From Gammaproteobacteria bacterium (GTDB lineage: Bacteria; Pseudomonadota; Gammaproteobacteria; Ga0077536), in contig JACQWY010000022.1 of the NCBI GenBank assembly GCA_016209015.1, forward strand, positions 124,001-188,000: DNA of 64,000 nt, given 5' to 3'. Positions 7,885-16,285 of the stretch are shown here, piece by piece. Every line of letters begins with the position of its first letter. Within the stretch, counting starts at the first letter, position 1. Both the position numbers and the translations under genes were made by a program. The notes beneath the pieces were generated by a model that worked only from the letters and a program-made list of their open reading frames with translations, was not told the DNA's origin and searched no databases.

Positions 7885-10800
7885 ATGAGCCGGTACTCCT
7901 TCCATCCCGCGGTCGCCGCCTGGTTCGAGCGGACGTTCGGCGCGCCCACGCGCGCCCAGGCCGAGGCCTGGCCCGCGATTCAGGGCGGCCGCCACACGCT
8001 CGTCGCGGCGCCGACCGGCTCGGGCAAGACGCTCGCGGCGTTCCTCGGCGCCATCGACGCGCTCGTTCGCGACGGCGTGGCCGGCACCCCCGGAACGGGC
8101 GTACGGGTCTTGTACGTCTCGCCTCTGAAAGCCCTCAGCAACGACATCGAACGCAATCTCGAGGCGCCGCTCGTCGGCATCCGCGCCGAGCTCGAAGCGC
8201 GCGGGCTCGGCGACATCGATCTCCGCGCGATGGTCCGCACCGGCGATACGCCGCAGCCGGTGCGCGCACTGATGCGCCGCCGCCCGCCGCAGATCCTGGT
8301 CACGACACCCGAGTCGCTCTACATCCTGCTGACGAGCGAATCCGGGCGCGAGATGCTCGCGAACGTACGCACCGTCATCGTCGACGAAATCCACGCGATC
8401 GCCGGCACGAAACGCGGCCTGCACCTCGCGCTCTCGCTGGAACGGCTCGGCGCGCTGACGGCGATGCCGCCCGTGCGCATCGGACTCTCGGCGACGCAAC
8501 GGCCGATCGACGGCATCGCGCGTTTCCTCGTCGGCGCGCGCCATCTCGACGCCGCGGGCGACGCCGACTGCGCGATCGTCGACGCGGGCCACGTCCGCGA
8601 TCGCGATCTCGCACTCGAGATGCCGCAGACCCCGCTCGAGACCGTGCTGTCCGCCGAGACCGCGAAGGAGATCTACGATCGCATCGCGGAGCTCATCGGC
8701 GGGCATCGCACGACACTCGTCTTCGTCAATACGCGGCGGCTTGCGGAGCGTGTCGCGAAGGCCTTGAGCGATCGTCTCGGCGAGGAATTCATCACGTCGC
8801 ATCACGGCAGCATGTCACGCGAGCGCCGCCTCGACGCGGAACGGCGGTTGAAGGCGGGCGAGCTGCGCGCGCTCGTCGCGACGGCCTCGCTCGAGCTCGG
8901 CATCGATATCGGCGACGTCGATCTCGTCTGCCAGATCGGCGCGACGCGCACGCTCGCCACGCTGCTGCAGCGGGTCGGCCGCTCGGGGCACGCGGTCGGT
9001 GCGCGCGCCAAGGGCCGGATCTTCCCGCAGACGCGCGACGATCTCGTGGAGTGTGCGACGCTCCTCGACATGACCCGGCGCGGCGAGCTCGACGCCATCG
9101 AATTCCCCGCGAACGCGCGCGACGTGCTCGCGCAGCAGATCGTCGCGGAGACCGCATGCCGCGACTGGCCCTGCGACGAGCTCTACGCCCTCGTCACGCA
9201 GGCGATGCCGTATCGCGATCTGCCCCGCGCTGACTTCGACGCGGTGCTCGCCATGCTCGCCGAAGGATTCAGCTTCGCGCAGGGCCGGCGCAGCGCGCAT
9301 CTGCACTGGGACCGCATCAACGGCGTACTGCGCGCCCGGCGTGGGGCGCGTCTCGTCGCGACGACCTGCGGCGGTGCGATCCCGGACAACGCGGACTACG
9401 ACGTCATCGTGGAGCCGGCCGGCCACCGCGTCGGCACCGTCAACGAGGACTTCGCGATCGAGAGCCTGCCCGGCGACATCTTCCAGCTCGGCAACACCTC
9501 GTGGCGCATCCGCAAGGTCGAGGCCTCGGCCGTGCGCGTCGAGGACGCGGCGGGCGAGCCGCCGAACATTCCGTTCTGGCTGGGCGAGGCGCCCGCGCGG
9601 AGCCGCGAGCTCTCGGCCGCCGTCTCGCGGCTGCGCACGGAATTCGCCTCGCGGCTCGACGCGGCGCAGCCGCGTGCGGCGATCGAGCAGTGGCTCGCCG
9701 GTGATGTCGGTGCGGGCCGCATCGCCGCGGCGCAGATCCATGATTATCTGGCCGCGGGCTATCGCGCGCTCGGCGCGATGCCGACCGCGGACACGCTCGT
9801 GCTCGAACGCTTCTTCGACGAATCGGGCGGCATGCAGCTCGTCGTGCACTCGCCGCTCGGCTCGCGACTCAATAAGGCCTGGGGGCTCGCGCTCCGCAAG
9901 CGCTTCTGCCGGCAGTTCAACTTCGAGCTGCAGGCCGCCGCGGTCGAGGACGCGATCGTCATCTCGCTCGGCGCGGTGCACAGCTTCCCGCTCGAGGACG
10001 TGTGGCGCTATCTCAAGGCCGACAGCGTCGCAGACGTGCTCACGCAGGCGTTGCTCACGGCGCCGATTTTCACGATTCGCTGGCGCTGGGTCGCGACCTG
10101 CGCGCTCGCCATCGCGCGCTTTCGCAGCGGCGCGAAAGTACCGGCGCGGCTCATCCGCATGCAGGCCGAGGATCTCGTCGCGCTCGTCTTCCCCGACCAG
10201 CTCGCGTGTCCCGAGAACCTCAGCGGGCCGCGCGCAGTGCCCGATCATCCGCTCGTCGCGCAGACGCTGAAGGATTGTCTGCACGAGGCGATGGACCTCG
10301 CGGGGCTCGAAGCGCTGTTGCGCGAGATGGCCGACGGACGCAAGCGGCTCGTCTGTCGCGATCTGACGGAGCCGTCGCCGTTCGCGCAGGCGGTGTTGAA
10401 CGCGAACCCGTATGCCTTCCTCGACGGCGCGCCGCTCGAGGAGCGCCGTACGCAGGCGGTGCAGAGCCGGCGCTGGCTCGACCCCGCGACCGCGGGCGAT
10501 CTCGGCACGCTCGACGCGGCCGCGATCGAGCGCGTGCGCGAGGAAGTCTGGCCCGATCCGCGCACTCGCGAAGAGTTGCACGAGGCGCTCGCGATCGCGG
10601 GCGCGCTCGCCCCCGGTGAGCTCGCGGGCCTCGATGCCGTCGTGCTGCGGCGCTGGTTCGAGGAGCTCGCCGCGAGCGGCCGCGCGTGCACACTCGAGGC
10701 CGGCGGCGCGCTGCTCTGGATCGCGACGGAGCGGCTCGGCGAAGCGCGGGCGATCTGGCCGGACGCGCACATCGCGCCGCGCAGCGATGTCGCGGCCGAC

Positions 10801-12195
10801 GTCGAACGGGACGCCGCGCTGAAATCGCTCGTGCGCGGACGCATGGAAGTCGCCGGGCCCGTGACCACGGCGGCGCTCGCGTCTCGGCTCGCGATCGACG
10901 AGCCTTCGCTCGAGCTCGCGATGCTCGCGCTCGAGCAGGCCGGCATCGTGCTCCGTGGGCGCTTCACGCCCGGCACGGCCGAGACGGAGTGGTGCGATCG
11001 CCGCCTGCTCGCACGCATACATCGCTACACCTTGAATCGCCTGCGCGCCGAAATCGAAGCGGTCAGTGCCGCGGAGTTCGTCGCCTTCCTCGGCGAGTGG
11101 CAGCATCTCGAGGGCGACGCACAGGTCGAAGGTCCGCAGGCGACCTTGCAAATCCTCGAGCAGCTCGCGGGCTTCGAGGCCGCCGCCGCGGCCTGGGAGA
11201 GCGCGGTCCTGCCCGCGCGCGTGCGCGACTACGGCGCGTCGCATCTCGATCAGCTTGCGCAGTCGGGACGCATGGCCTGGCTGCGTCTGAATCCGCCCGA
11301 CGGCGCGGGCAGCAAGAGCACGGGGCCGCTGCGCTCGACGCCGGTGAGTCTCATGCCGCGCACCGCGCTGCGCACCTGGCTCGCCATCGCGGGCCGTGCC
11401 GAATCCGGGCTTGCGCTGCCGTCCGCAGTGCAAGCCGTGCACGCTGCACTGCGCGCCTCGGGCGCTTCGTTCTTCGACGATCTCCAGGATCACACCGGGC
11501 TCCTGCCGACTCAAATCGAGGAGGCGCTCGGTCAGCTCGCGGCCGCGGGCGTCGTCACCGCGGACAGCTTCGCGGGTCTCCGCGTGCTGCTCACGCCGAG
11601 CGCACGCCGCAGACCCGTGGCGGGCGCACGTCGCCGCCGCGCGAGTGCGTTCGGCATCGACGAGACCGGGCGGTGGTCGCTCGTGGTGCGCGACGGCCGC
11701 CCGCCCGACGAGAGCGACGTGGAGCGCGTTGCGCGCACGCTGCTCGCACGCTATGGCGTCGTGTTCCGGCGCGTGCTCGAACGCGAAACGCACCTGCCGC
11801 CGTGGCGCGACGTGCTCGGCGTCCTGCGGCGTCTGGAAGCGCGTGGCGAAGTGCGCGGCGGGCGTTTCGTCGCGGGCTTCTCCGGCGAACAGTTCGCGCT
11901 GCCCGGTGCGGTCGAGCTCCTGCGCGCACGCAAGCGCCGCGCGCCCTCGAACGTGCCGCTCGTCGTGAACGCCTGCGATCCGCTGAACCTCGCCGGGATA
12001 CTCCTGCCCGGCGTACGCGTGCCCGCGACGGCCGGCAATCGACTCGTCTACGTCGCGGGTGAGCTCGCGGCGCTGCAACTCGGCGACGATCTGCGCTTCT
12101 GCCTGCCGCTCGAAGCGGACGCCGAGATTCGGATCCGTACGGCGCTCATTGGCCGTAAACTGCCGCCGGCGCTTCGCGCATACCTGAGACGCTGA
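7885..12195 (+). CDS. lhr: large helicase-related protein Lhr (DEAD/DEAH-type ATPase)
   Basis: A 1436-residue superfamily 2 helicase close to the length of full Lhr proteins (about 1,500). Motif I is APTGSGKTLAAF (about 41-52), motif II VDEIHAI, motif III LSATQRP, and motifs V/VI ATASLELGIDIG and QRVGRSGHAVG. The winged-helix and Lhr-core regions follow, with a long C-terminal domain to about 1,430. Lhr is a 3'-5' DNA translocase and helicase tied to DNA repair; its C-terminal half has been linked to uracil-DNA glycosylase activity in some homologues. A TAGGCT hexamer sits six bases before the ATG and no ribosome site is seen, so the mRNA may be leaderless. Confidence 0.95.
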   Translation: MSRYSFHPAVAAWFERTFGAPTRAQAEAWPAIQGGRHTLVAAPTGSGKTLAAFLGAIDALVRDGVAGTPGTGVRVLYVSPLKALSNDIERNLEAPLVGIRAELEARGLGDIDLRAMVRTGDTPQPVRALMRRRPPQILVTTPESLYILLTSESGREMLANVRTVIVDEIHAIAGTKRGLHLALSLERLGALTAMPPVRIGLSATQRPIDGIARFLVGARHLDAAGDADCAIVDAGHVRDRDLALEMPQTPLETVLSAETAKEIYDRIAELIGGHRTTLVFVNTRRLAERVAKALSDRLGEEFITSHHGSMSRERRLDAERRLKAGELRALVATASLELGIDIGDVDLVCQIGATRTLATLLQRVGRSGHAVGARAKGRIFPQTRDDLVECATLLDMTRRGELDAIEFPANARDVLAQQIVAETACRDWPCDELYALVTQAMPYRDLPRADFDAVLAMLAEGFSFAQGRRSAHLHWDRINGVLRARRGARLVATTCGGAIPDNADYDVIVEPAGHRVGTVNEDFAIESLPGDIFQLGNTSWRIRKVEASAVRVEDAAGEPPNIPFWLGEAPARSRELSAAVSRLRTEFASRLDAAQPRAAIEQWLAGDVGAGRIAAAQIHDYLAAGYRALGAMPTADTLVLERFFDESGGMQLVVHSPLGSRLNKAWGLALRKRFCRQFNFELQAAAVEDAIVISLGAVHSFPLEDVWRYLKADSVADVLTQALLTAPIFTIRWRWVATCALAIARFRSGAKVPARLIRMQAEDLVALVFPDQLACPENLSGPRAVPDHPLVAQTLKDCLHEAMDLAGLEALLREMADGRKRLVCRDLTEPSPFAQAVLNANPYAFLDGAPLEERRTQAVQSRRWLDPATAGDLGTLDAAAIERVREEVWPDPRTREELHEALAIAGALAPGELAGLDAVVLRRWFEELAASGRACTLEAGGALLWIATERLGEARAIWPDAHIAPRSDVAADVERDAALKSLVRGRMEVAGPVTTAALASRLAIDEPSLELAMLALEQAGIVLRGRFTPGTAETEWCDRRLLARIHRYTLNRLRAEIEAVSAAEFVAFLGEWQHLEGDAQVEGPQATLQILEQLAGFEAAAAAWESAVLPARVRDYGASHLDQLAQSGRMAWLRLNPPDGAGSKSTGPLRSTPVSLMPRTALRTWLAIAGRAESGLALPSAVQAVHAALRASGASFFDDLQDHTGLLPTQIEEALGQLAAAGVVTADSFAGLRVLLTPSARRRPVAGARRRRASAFGIDETGRWSLVVRDGRPPDESDVERVARTLLARYGVVFRRVLERETHLPPWRDVLGVLRRLEARGEVRGGRFVAGFSGEQFALPGAVELLRARKRRAPSNVPLVVNACDPLNLAGILLPGVRVPATAGNRLVYVAGELAALQLGDDLRFCLPLEADAEIRIRTALIGRKLPPALRAYLRR

Positions 12196-12274
12196 CGTTC
12201 CGCCGCCCGGCGACTGGGGGCTATCGGCTGCTCGCGCGACGCCCGCTGCGCGCGTTCTTCATGCCGGAGGCCCC

Positions 12275-13420
12275 GTGAAAATTCTGATCGCTCCCGATTC
12301 GTTCAAGGAAAGTCTGTCCTCGCTGGCGGTCGCCGCGGCGCTCGAGCGCGGCCTGCGGCGCGCGCTGCCGGCCGTCGACGTCGTGAAAGTCCCGATGGCC
12401 GACGGCGGTGAGGGAACGGTCGATGCGCTCGTCGCCGCGACGGGCGGGCGGGTCATCAGGCGGCGGGTGACCGGTCCGCTCGGCAAGTCCGTGCAGGCGG
12501 CGTTCGGCCTGCTCGGTGACGGCCGCACCGCGATCGTCGAAATGGCGGCCGCATCGGGCCTGCCGCTCGTCCCGCCGCGCCTGCGCAATCCGCTGCGGAC
12601 CACGAGCTACGGCACGGGGGAGCTGATGCGTCATGCCCTCGCGCTCGGCGCGCGACGTCTCGTGATCGGCATCGGCGGCTCTGCGACGAATGATGGCGGG
12701 GCCGGCATGGCCCAGGCGCTCGGGGCCGTTCTGCGCGACGCCCGCGGCAGAGTCATCAGCACGCCCGCGAGCGGGGGCATGCTCGATCGCGTCGCTGGCA
12801 TCGAGCTGCCGGCGCTCGCGGGAATCGACATCGAAGTCGCCTGCGATGTCCGCAATCCGCTCGTCGGGCCGCGAGGCGCCTCGGCGATCTTCGGACCGCA
12901 GAAGGGTGCGACCTCTGCCATGGTCGCGAGGCTCGATCGCAATCTCGCGCACTTCGGGGCCGTGCTGGAGGGCGTCGCCGGTCGCAAGCTCCTCAAGATA
13001 CCCGGCGGCGGGGCGGCGGGCGGGATGGGCGCCGGTCTGGTCGGCGTGGCGGGTGCGCGGCTGCGGCCGGGGGTCGAGCTCGTGATGGATACCGTCGGCC
13101 TGCGCGGACGCATGGCAGGCGTCGACCTCGTCATCACGGGAGAAGGGCGCATCGATTACCAGACGGTGTTCGGCAAGACCCCGGCCGGCGTCGCCGCGCT
13201 CGCGGGCGAACTCGGGATCCCCGTCGTCGCCGTGGGCGGGGGGCTCGCCGACGATGCGGCGCGGCTGTTCGCACATGGCGTCGGTGCCCTCGAGAGCGCG
13301 GTGGTCCGGCCGCTCGATCTCGACGAAGCTTTGGAAAACTCCTCCAAGTTCCTGATTTCGGCCGGTGAGCGGATCGGTCGCTGGCTGCTGCTCGGAACCC
13401 GCCTGAAGAACGTCCACTAA
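12275..13420 (+). CDS. glycerate kinase (GlxK/GarK family)
   Basis: A 381-residue protein of the glycerate kinase type 1 family, which phosphorylates D-glycerate with ATP, usually giving 2-phosphoglycerate. It begins with the diagnostic MKILIAPDSFKESLSS and contains PMADGGEGTVDAL, GIGGSATNDGGAGMAQALG, FGPQKGA and DLVITGEGRIDYQT. GTG 12275 is preceded by GGAGG at good spacing. It follows lhr by 79 bases. No glyoxylate or tartronate genes accompany it, so its carbon source is unknown. Position specificity (2- or 3-phosphate) cannot be assigned from sequence. Confidence 0.94.
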   Translation: MKILIAPDSFKESLSSLAVAAALERGLRRALPAVDVVKVPMADGGEGTVDALVAATGGRVIRRRVTGPLGKSVQAAFGLLGDGRTAIVEMAAASGLPLVPPRLRNPLRTTSYGTGELMRHALALGARRLVIGIGGSATNDGGAGMAQALGAVLRDARGRVISTPASGGMLDRVAGIELPALAGIDIEVACDVRNPLVGPRGASAIFGPQKGATSAMVARLDRNLAHFGAVLEGVAGRKLLKIPGGGAAGGMGAGLVGVAGARLRPGVELVMDTVGLRGRMAGVDLVITGEGRIDYQTVFGKTPAGVAALAGELGIPVVAVGGGLADDAARLFAHGVGALESAVVRPLDLDEALENSSKFLISAGERIGRWLLLGTRLKNVH

Positions 13421-13622
13421 CGCGTTGACGCGACTCGCGGACCCGGCGCGCCGACGGTTTCGGGCGGCATGCCGGATCCGGCGCACCCTTGCGCGTCGGC
13501 GCATCTTTTTTCCCAACCGGGATTGTGCAAGAGGCTAAGCAAAGCAGTTTCTTTGTGAGACGAAATCGGGAAAAATCCGTCTTCCGAATTCCTACGACAC
13601 CGATCTACCCGAACCCACCGAT
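13421..13622. other. intergenic region upstream of hipB
   Basis: About 200 bases between glycerate kinase and hipB, clearly richer in A+T than the genes around it. It should carry the hipBA promoter and operators, but no convincing -35/-10 pair and no perfect palindrome of the E. coli hip operator type was found. hipB lacks an evident Shine-Dalgarno sequence. Confidence 0.4.
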
Positions 13623-13859
13623 ATGACTCCCAAATCGCTCGGACTCGTGGTCAGACGCAAGCGCAAGCGGTCTCGGCTCCGCCAGGCGGAGCTCGCTGCG
13701 CTCGCGGATGTCGGCATCCGTTTCGTCTCCGAGCTGGAGCGCGGCAAGCCGAGTCTGGAAATAGGACGCGTGATGCGGGTGATGAACGTACTCGGCCTCG
13801 AGCTCGAGGTCCGGGAGAAATCCTGGGCGACCGTGATGGAGGCCGAGGATGGCGCTTGA
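13623..13859 (+). CDS. hipB: HipB-like XRE-family antitoxin/repressor
   Basis: A 78-residue helix-turn-helix protein of the XRE class. The DNA-binding fold spans about 8-62 (LVVRRKRKRSRLRQAELAAL, FVSELERGKPS, IGRVMRVMNVLGLELEV), matching HipB antitoxins in length and in the ELERGKP recognition turn. In classical modules HipB neutralises HipA and represses the operon. The reading frame overlaps the downstream hipA-like start by 11 bases. The base composition upstream is more A+T-rich than surrounding genes, which fits acquisition by transfer (inference). Confidence 0.85.
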   Translation: MTPKSLGLVVRRKRKRSRLRQAELAALADVGIRFVSELERGKPSLEIGRVMRVMNVLGLELEVREKSWATVMEAEDGA

Positions 13860-15105
13860 GTACGAGGTGAGATACCGGGGAACGATGCTCGCGACGCTCG
13901 CCGACGAGGGTCACGGCATCTGGGCCTTGCGCTATGAGGGGCCGCCCGCCGCAACGGAGGGGCCGCCACCGATGGTCTCGATGCGACTCCCGCCGCGCAG
14001 CAAGCCCTACAAAGGGCCGCTCCTGCAGAGCTGGATGCGCAATCTGCTACCGGGCTACGAGATCCGCCGGCTCGCCTGTCGCCGCCTCGGCCTCTCGCAG
14101 GCGAACGACTTCGCGCTGCTCGGTGCGCTCGGTGGCGACTGCCAGGGCGCAGTCAGCTTTCACGCGGTGGGTGAGGGCGCGGAGCCCGAGGCCTTCCGCC
14201 GGGCGCTGACGGATGCCGAGGTGCGGAACCTGATGGCCGCCCTGCCGGAGCAGCCCCTGCTCGTGGACGTGGAAGGCGCCCGGCTCTCGCTGCCGGGCGA
14301 TCATCACAAACTGCCGGTCGGCAAGATCGACGATCAGATCGCGCTCGCGTTCGGTGCGGCATCGACGACCCACATTCTGAAGCCCGCGAAGCTCGACCGC
14401 TCGGAGTCCGTCCACAACGAGGCGTACTGCATGGCCGTCGCGCGCGCCGCGGGCCTGCCGGTCGCAGCGACCGAGCTGCGGCCCGGGAGCACGTCGATCC
14501 TGCTCGTGCAGCGCGTCGATCGCGAAGCGAGCGGCGAGGAGGTGCGCCGCGTGCACATGGAGGATTTCTGCCAGTTGCGCGGTCTGCCCCCGGAGCAGCA
14601 GTTCGAACGTGAGGGCGGACCGGGTCTCACGGACTGTGCGAATCTGATCCGGCGCTACAGCTGCGCGCCGGCCACCGACTTGCGCAGCCTCGTCGCCTGG
14701 ATCGTGTTCAATTTCCTCATCGGCAACGGCGGCGCGTTCGGGAAGCAGCTTGCGATGCTGCACCTGCCATCGGGACCGCGGCTCGCACCTTTCTTCGGTC
14801 TGCAGAGCACGCACGTGTATGCGGATCTGAGCGAACGCCTGGCGATGAGTGTCGGCAAGGAGGATCGGCCGGACTGGCTGCACGCGACGCGCTGGCGGGA
14901 CTGTGCGACGGAGATCGGCGTCAAGCCGGCCTATGTCCTGCAGGTGCTCGCGACGATGGCCGGAGCGCTGCCGGAGCTCGCGGGCAAGGTGGCCGACGAG
15001 CATCGCAAGCGCAGCGGCACGGTCGCGGTGATCCGCGACATCAAGAGACTCGTCGAGCGCCGGGCGCGCCAGGTGCTCGTCGCCCTGCAGGCCGAAGCGG
15101 CGTGA
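13849..15105 (+). CDS. HipA-like protein with degenerate kinase active site
   Basis: A 418-residue HipA-fold protein. The Couple_hipA-type N-terminus, the SLPGDHHKLPV segment (about 147-156), the ATP-loop THILKP (174-179), HNEAYCMAVARAAGLPV (189-205), RVDRE and HMEDFCQLRGLP align readily with HipA. The catalytic loop, normally GNxDxHxKNxS, reads IGNGGAFGKQLAM (291-303), so the catalytic Asp, His and Asn are replaced by Gly, Phe and Gln. The metal-binding Asp of PxYDxxST is Gly in PFFGLQST (314-321). The frame is otherwise intact. HipA normally phosphorylates glutamyl-tRNA synthetase; this copy is probably a pseudokinase. Confidence 0.85.
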   Translation: MALEYEVRYRGTMLATLADEGHGIWALRYEGPPAATEGPPPMVSMRLPPRSKPYKGPLLQSWMRNLLPGYEIRRLACRRLGLSQANDFALLGALGGDCQGAVSFHAVGEGAEPEAFRRALTDAEVRNLMAALPEQPLLVDVEGARLSLPGDHHKLPVGKIDDQIALAFGAASTTHILKPAKLDRSESVHNEAYCMAVARAAGLPVAATELRPGSTSILLVQRVDREASGEEVRRVHMEDFCQLRGLPPEQQFEREGGPGLTDCANLIRRYSCAPATDLRSLVAWIVFNFLIGNGGAFGKQLAMLHLPSGPRLAPFFGLQSTHVYADLSERLAMSVGKEDRPDWLHATRWRDCATEIGVKPAYVLQVLATMAGALPELAGKVADEHRKRSGTVAVIRDIKRLVERRARQVLVALQAEAA

Positions 15106-15293
15106 GCGCGGTTCACAACGCCCGCGCCAGCGTGTTCTACTTGGACGCGTTTCGAAAGACTGTGGCAGGCAGCATTCGCGGCGCGCGCCGACGACAGGGG
15201 AACGATGGTCCGTCGTCGTTCGAAGCGCACGACGCCGCAGATGCCCGGCGCCGCCTCAACTCGCATCAGGAGCCCGGGAAGACATCCGCATGA
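15102..15293 (+). CDS. possible small reading frame between hipA and the HTH gene (doubtful)
   Basis: A 63-codon frame that begins at GTG overlapping the hipA-like stop and ends in an ATGA overlap with the next gene. The double overlap is suggestive, but the product (Arg/Ala/Ser/Asp-rich, no hydrophobic core) looks like spacer translation, and there is no ribosome site. Treat it as intergenic unless homologues are found. Confidence 0.15.
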   Translation: MSAVHNARASVFYLDAFRKTVAGSIRGARRRQGNDGPSSFEAHDAADARRRLNSHQEPGKTSA

Positions 15294-15532
15294 ACAATCG
15301 CGATCGCCTCATCGATTTCATGTCCGACTACAAGCTGGAACGCCGCGACATCGCCGAGCTCGTGCTCGTCGATCGGGACACCGTCGATCGTTGGCTGCTG
15401 CCGCCCAGCGCGAACCGCCGCAACGACATTCCGGACATGGCGATCGAGCTGTTGAGTCTCAAGCTCGCGGCGCGACCGAAGCCCGCGCCCGAACTGCCGG
15501 CAGCACAGGTTCCGGAAGCTCCGCCCGGCTAG
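15290..15532 (+). CDS. small helix-turn-helix protein
   Basis: An 80-residue protein with a predicted HTH in the first 60 residues: RLIDFMSDYKLERRDIAEL, then VLVDRDTVDRWLLPP as the recognition-helix region, then a helix (MAIELLSLKLAA) and a Pro/Ala-rich tail. It resembles a family of short XRE-like proteins of unknown role. ATG 15290 follows a GGGAAGA-like site. It sits directly after the hip locus and may belong to the same accessory patch. Target unknown. Confidence 0.72.
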   Translation: MNNRDRLIDFMSDYKLERRDIAELVLVDRDTVDRWLLPPSANRRNDIPDMAIELLSLKLAARPKPAPELPAAQVPEAPPG

Positions 15533-15538
15533 GCCGGA

Positions 15539-16084
15539 TCAGGCGCTGAAATTGATCGCGGTGCGCCGGCGCAGCGCAGTCGGCGCGAACGTGCGTTGCA
15601 GTCGGGCGGGTTCGTGCGCCTCGGCGGGCATGTGGCGCTGGCGGAGAATGAGGCGGATCGCGGCGTGGCGGGAATCGAGATAGTCGATGAACCGCGCCGT
15701 CGCGACCCGCAGGTAGGCATCGAAGAGATCCTCGGCGACGAGCAGCGCGGAGAATATTCCGCGCCAGTCCTGATCTTTCGTGATGGCCTGGATTCCGTAT
15801 TGCCGCAGGAACACGCGGCAGCCGTCTGCCGCCCCGGCATGCACTTCCCAGAGTCGGGACGACAGCAGCTTTGCGCCCACCGCCTGCTTCTCCAGCAACT
15901 CGTCCGGCTGCTCCACCAGGGCCAGCAGCTTGTCGAGCGGCAGGGTGCTGCGCGGGGCGAGCGCGAAATCGAAGTCCTCCGGACTCTCGAACGTCAACCG
16001 GGCACCTTGCAACTCGATACAGAGGCGGCCGGGGCCACGCAGGCGACGGAGCAGGGAATCGGGGCGACGCGCTAGTTCAACCAT
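15539..16084 (-). CDS. hypothetical protein, 181 residues
   Basis: Not recognised. The protein is soluble and mixed alpha/beta, with no signal peptide or membrane segment. Notable stretches are LTFESPEDFDFALAPRSTLPL (about 30-50) and a helical middle (IFSALLVAEDLFDAYLRVATARFIDYLD), ending in an Arg-rich tail. Composition is protein-like, with a balanced set of aromatic and acidic residues. It starts at ATG 16084 directly downstream of an AT-rich, repeat-bearing region and converges on the small HTH gene six bases away. It may be part of the accessory patch with hipBA. Confidence 0.7.
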   Translation of the reverse strand: MVELARRPDSLLRRLRGPGRLCIELQGARLTFESPEDFDFALAPRSTLPLDKLLALVEQPDELLEKQAVGAKLLSSRLWEVHAGAADGCRVFLRQYGIQAITKDQDWRGIFSALLVAEDLFDAYLRVATARFIDYLDSRHAAIRLILRQRHMPAEAHEPARLQRTFAPTALRRRTAINFSA

Positions 16085-16107
16085 TTTCTCGATATCCTGA
16101 GTTTGGA

Positions 16108-16160
16108 TACTAAAAACAGTAGGATAAAATAGTTTCGTAGAAACTGGATTAAATAGTAGA
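16108..16160. promoter_or_regulatory. AT-rich divergent control region with palindrome and direct repeats
   Basis: In the 201-base gap between the divergent 181-residue gene and avtA, the stretch 16085-16165 is unusually AT-rich. It contains a perfect inverted repeat AGTTTC-GTA-GAAACT (16131-16145). This is flanked by two direct repeats, GGATAAAATAGT (16122-16133) and GGATTAAATAGT (16146-16157), 11 of 12 bases alike and 24 bases apart. TAAAAT could serve as a rightward -10 and TATTTT as a leftward one. The arrangement looks like an operator, though the regulator is unknown. Confidence 0.5.
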
Positions 16161-16285
16161 CTCCACTGGCGGCGAATTCAACGTGACGGTGTCTACGGGG
16201 CGTGCCGGTCCGGCGGCACGTTCGATGCCGCCGCGGGTCGTATTCCCGAGGGCCGGGACCGGAAGAGGAGCACCGTTCCGCAGAC

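Noticed and set aside
8815-12078. A 1,087-codon open frame on the minus strand opposite lhr
   Set aside because: Its product is rich in Arg, Ala, Glu and His without domain patterns, as expected for a shadow frame in high-G+C DNA. The plus-strand Lhr frame carries all helicase motifs.
13421-13622. Expected HipB operator of the TATCC-N8-GGATA type upstream of hipB
   Set aside because: No such palindrome was found by reading both strands, so no operator is claimed.
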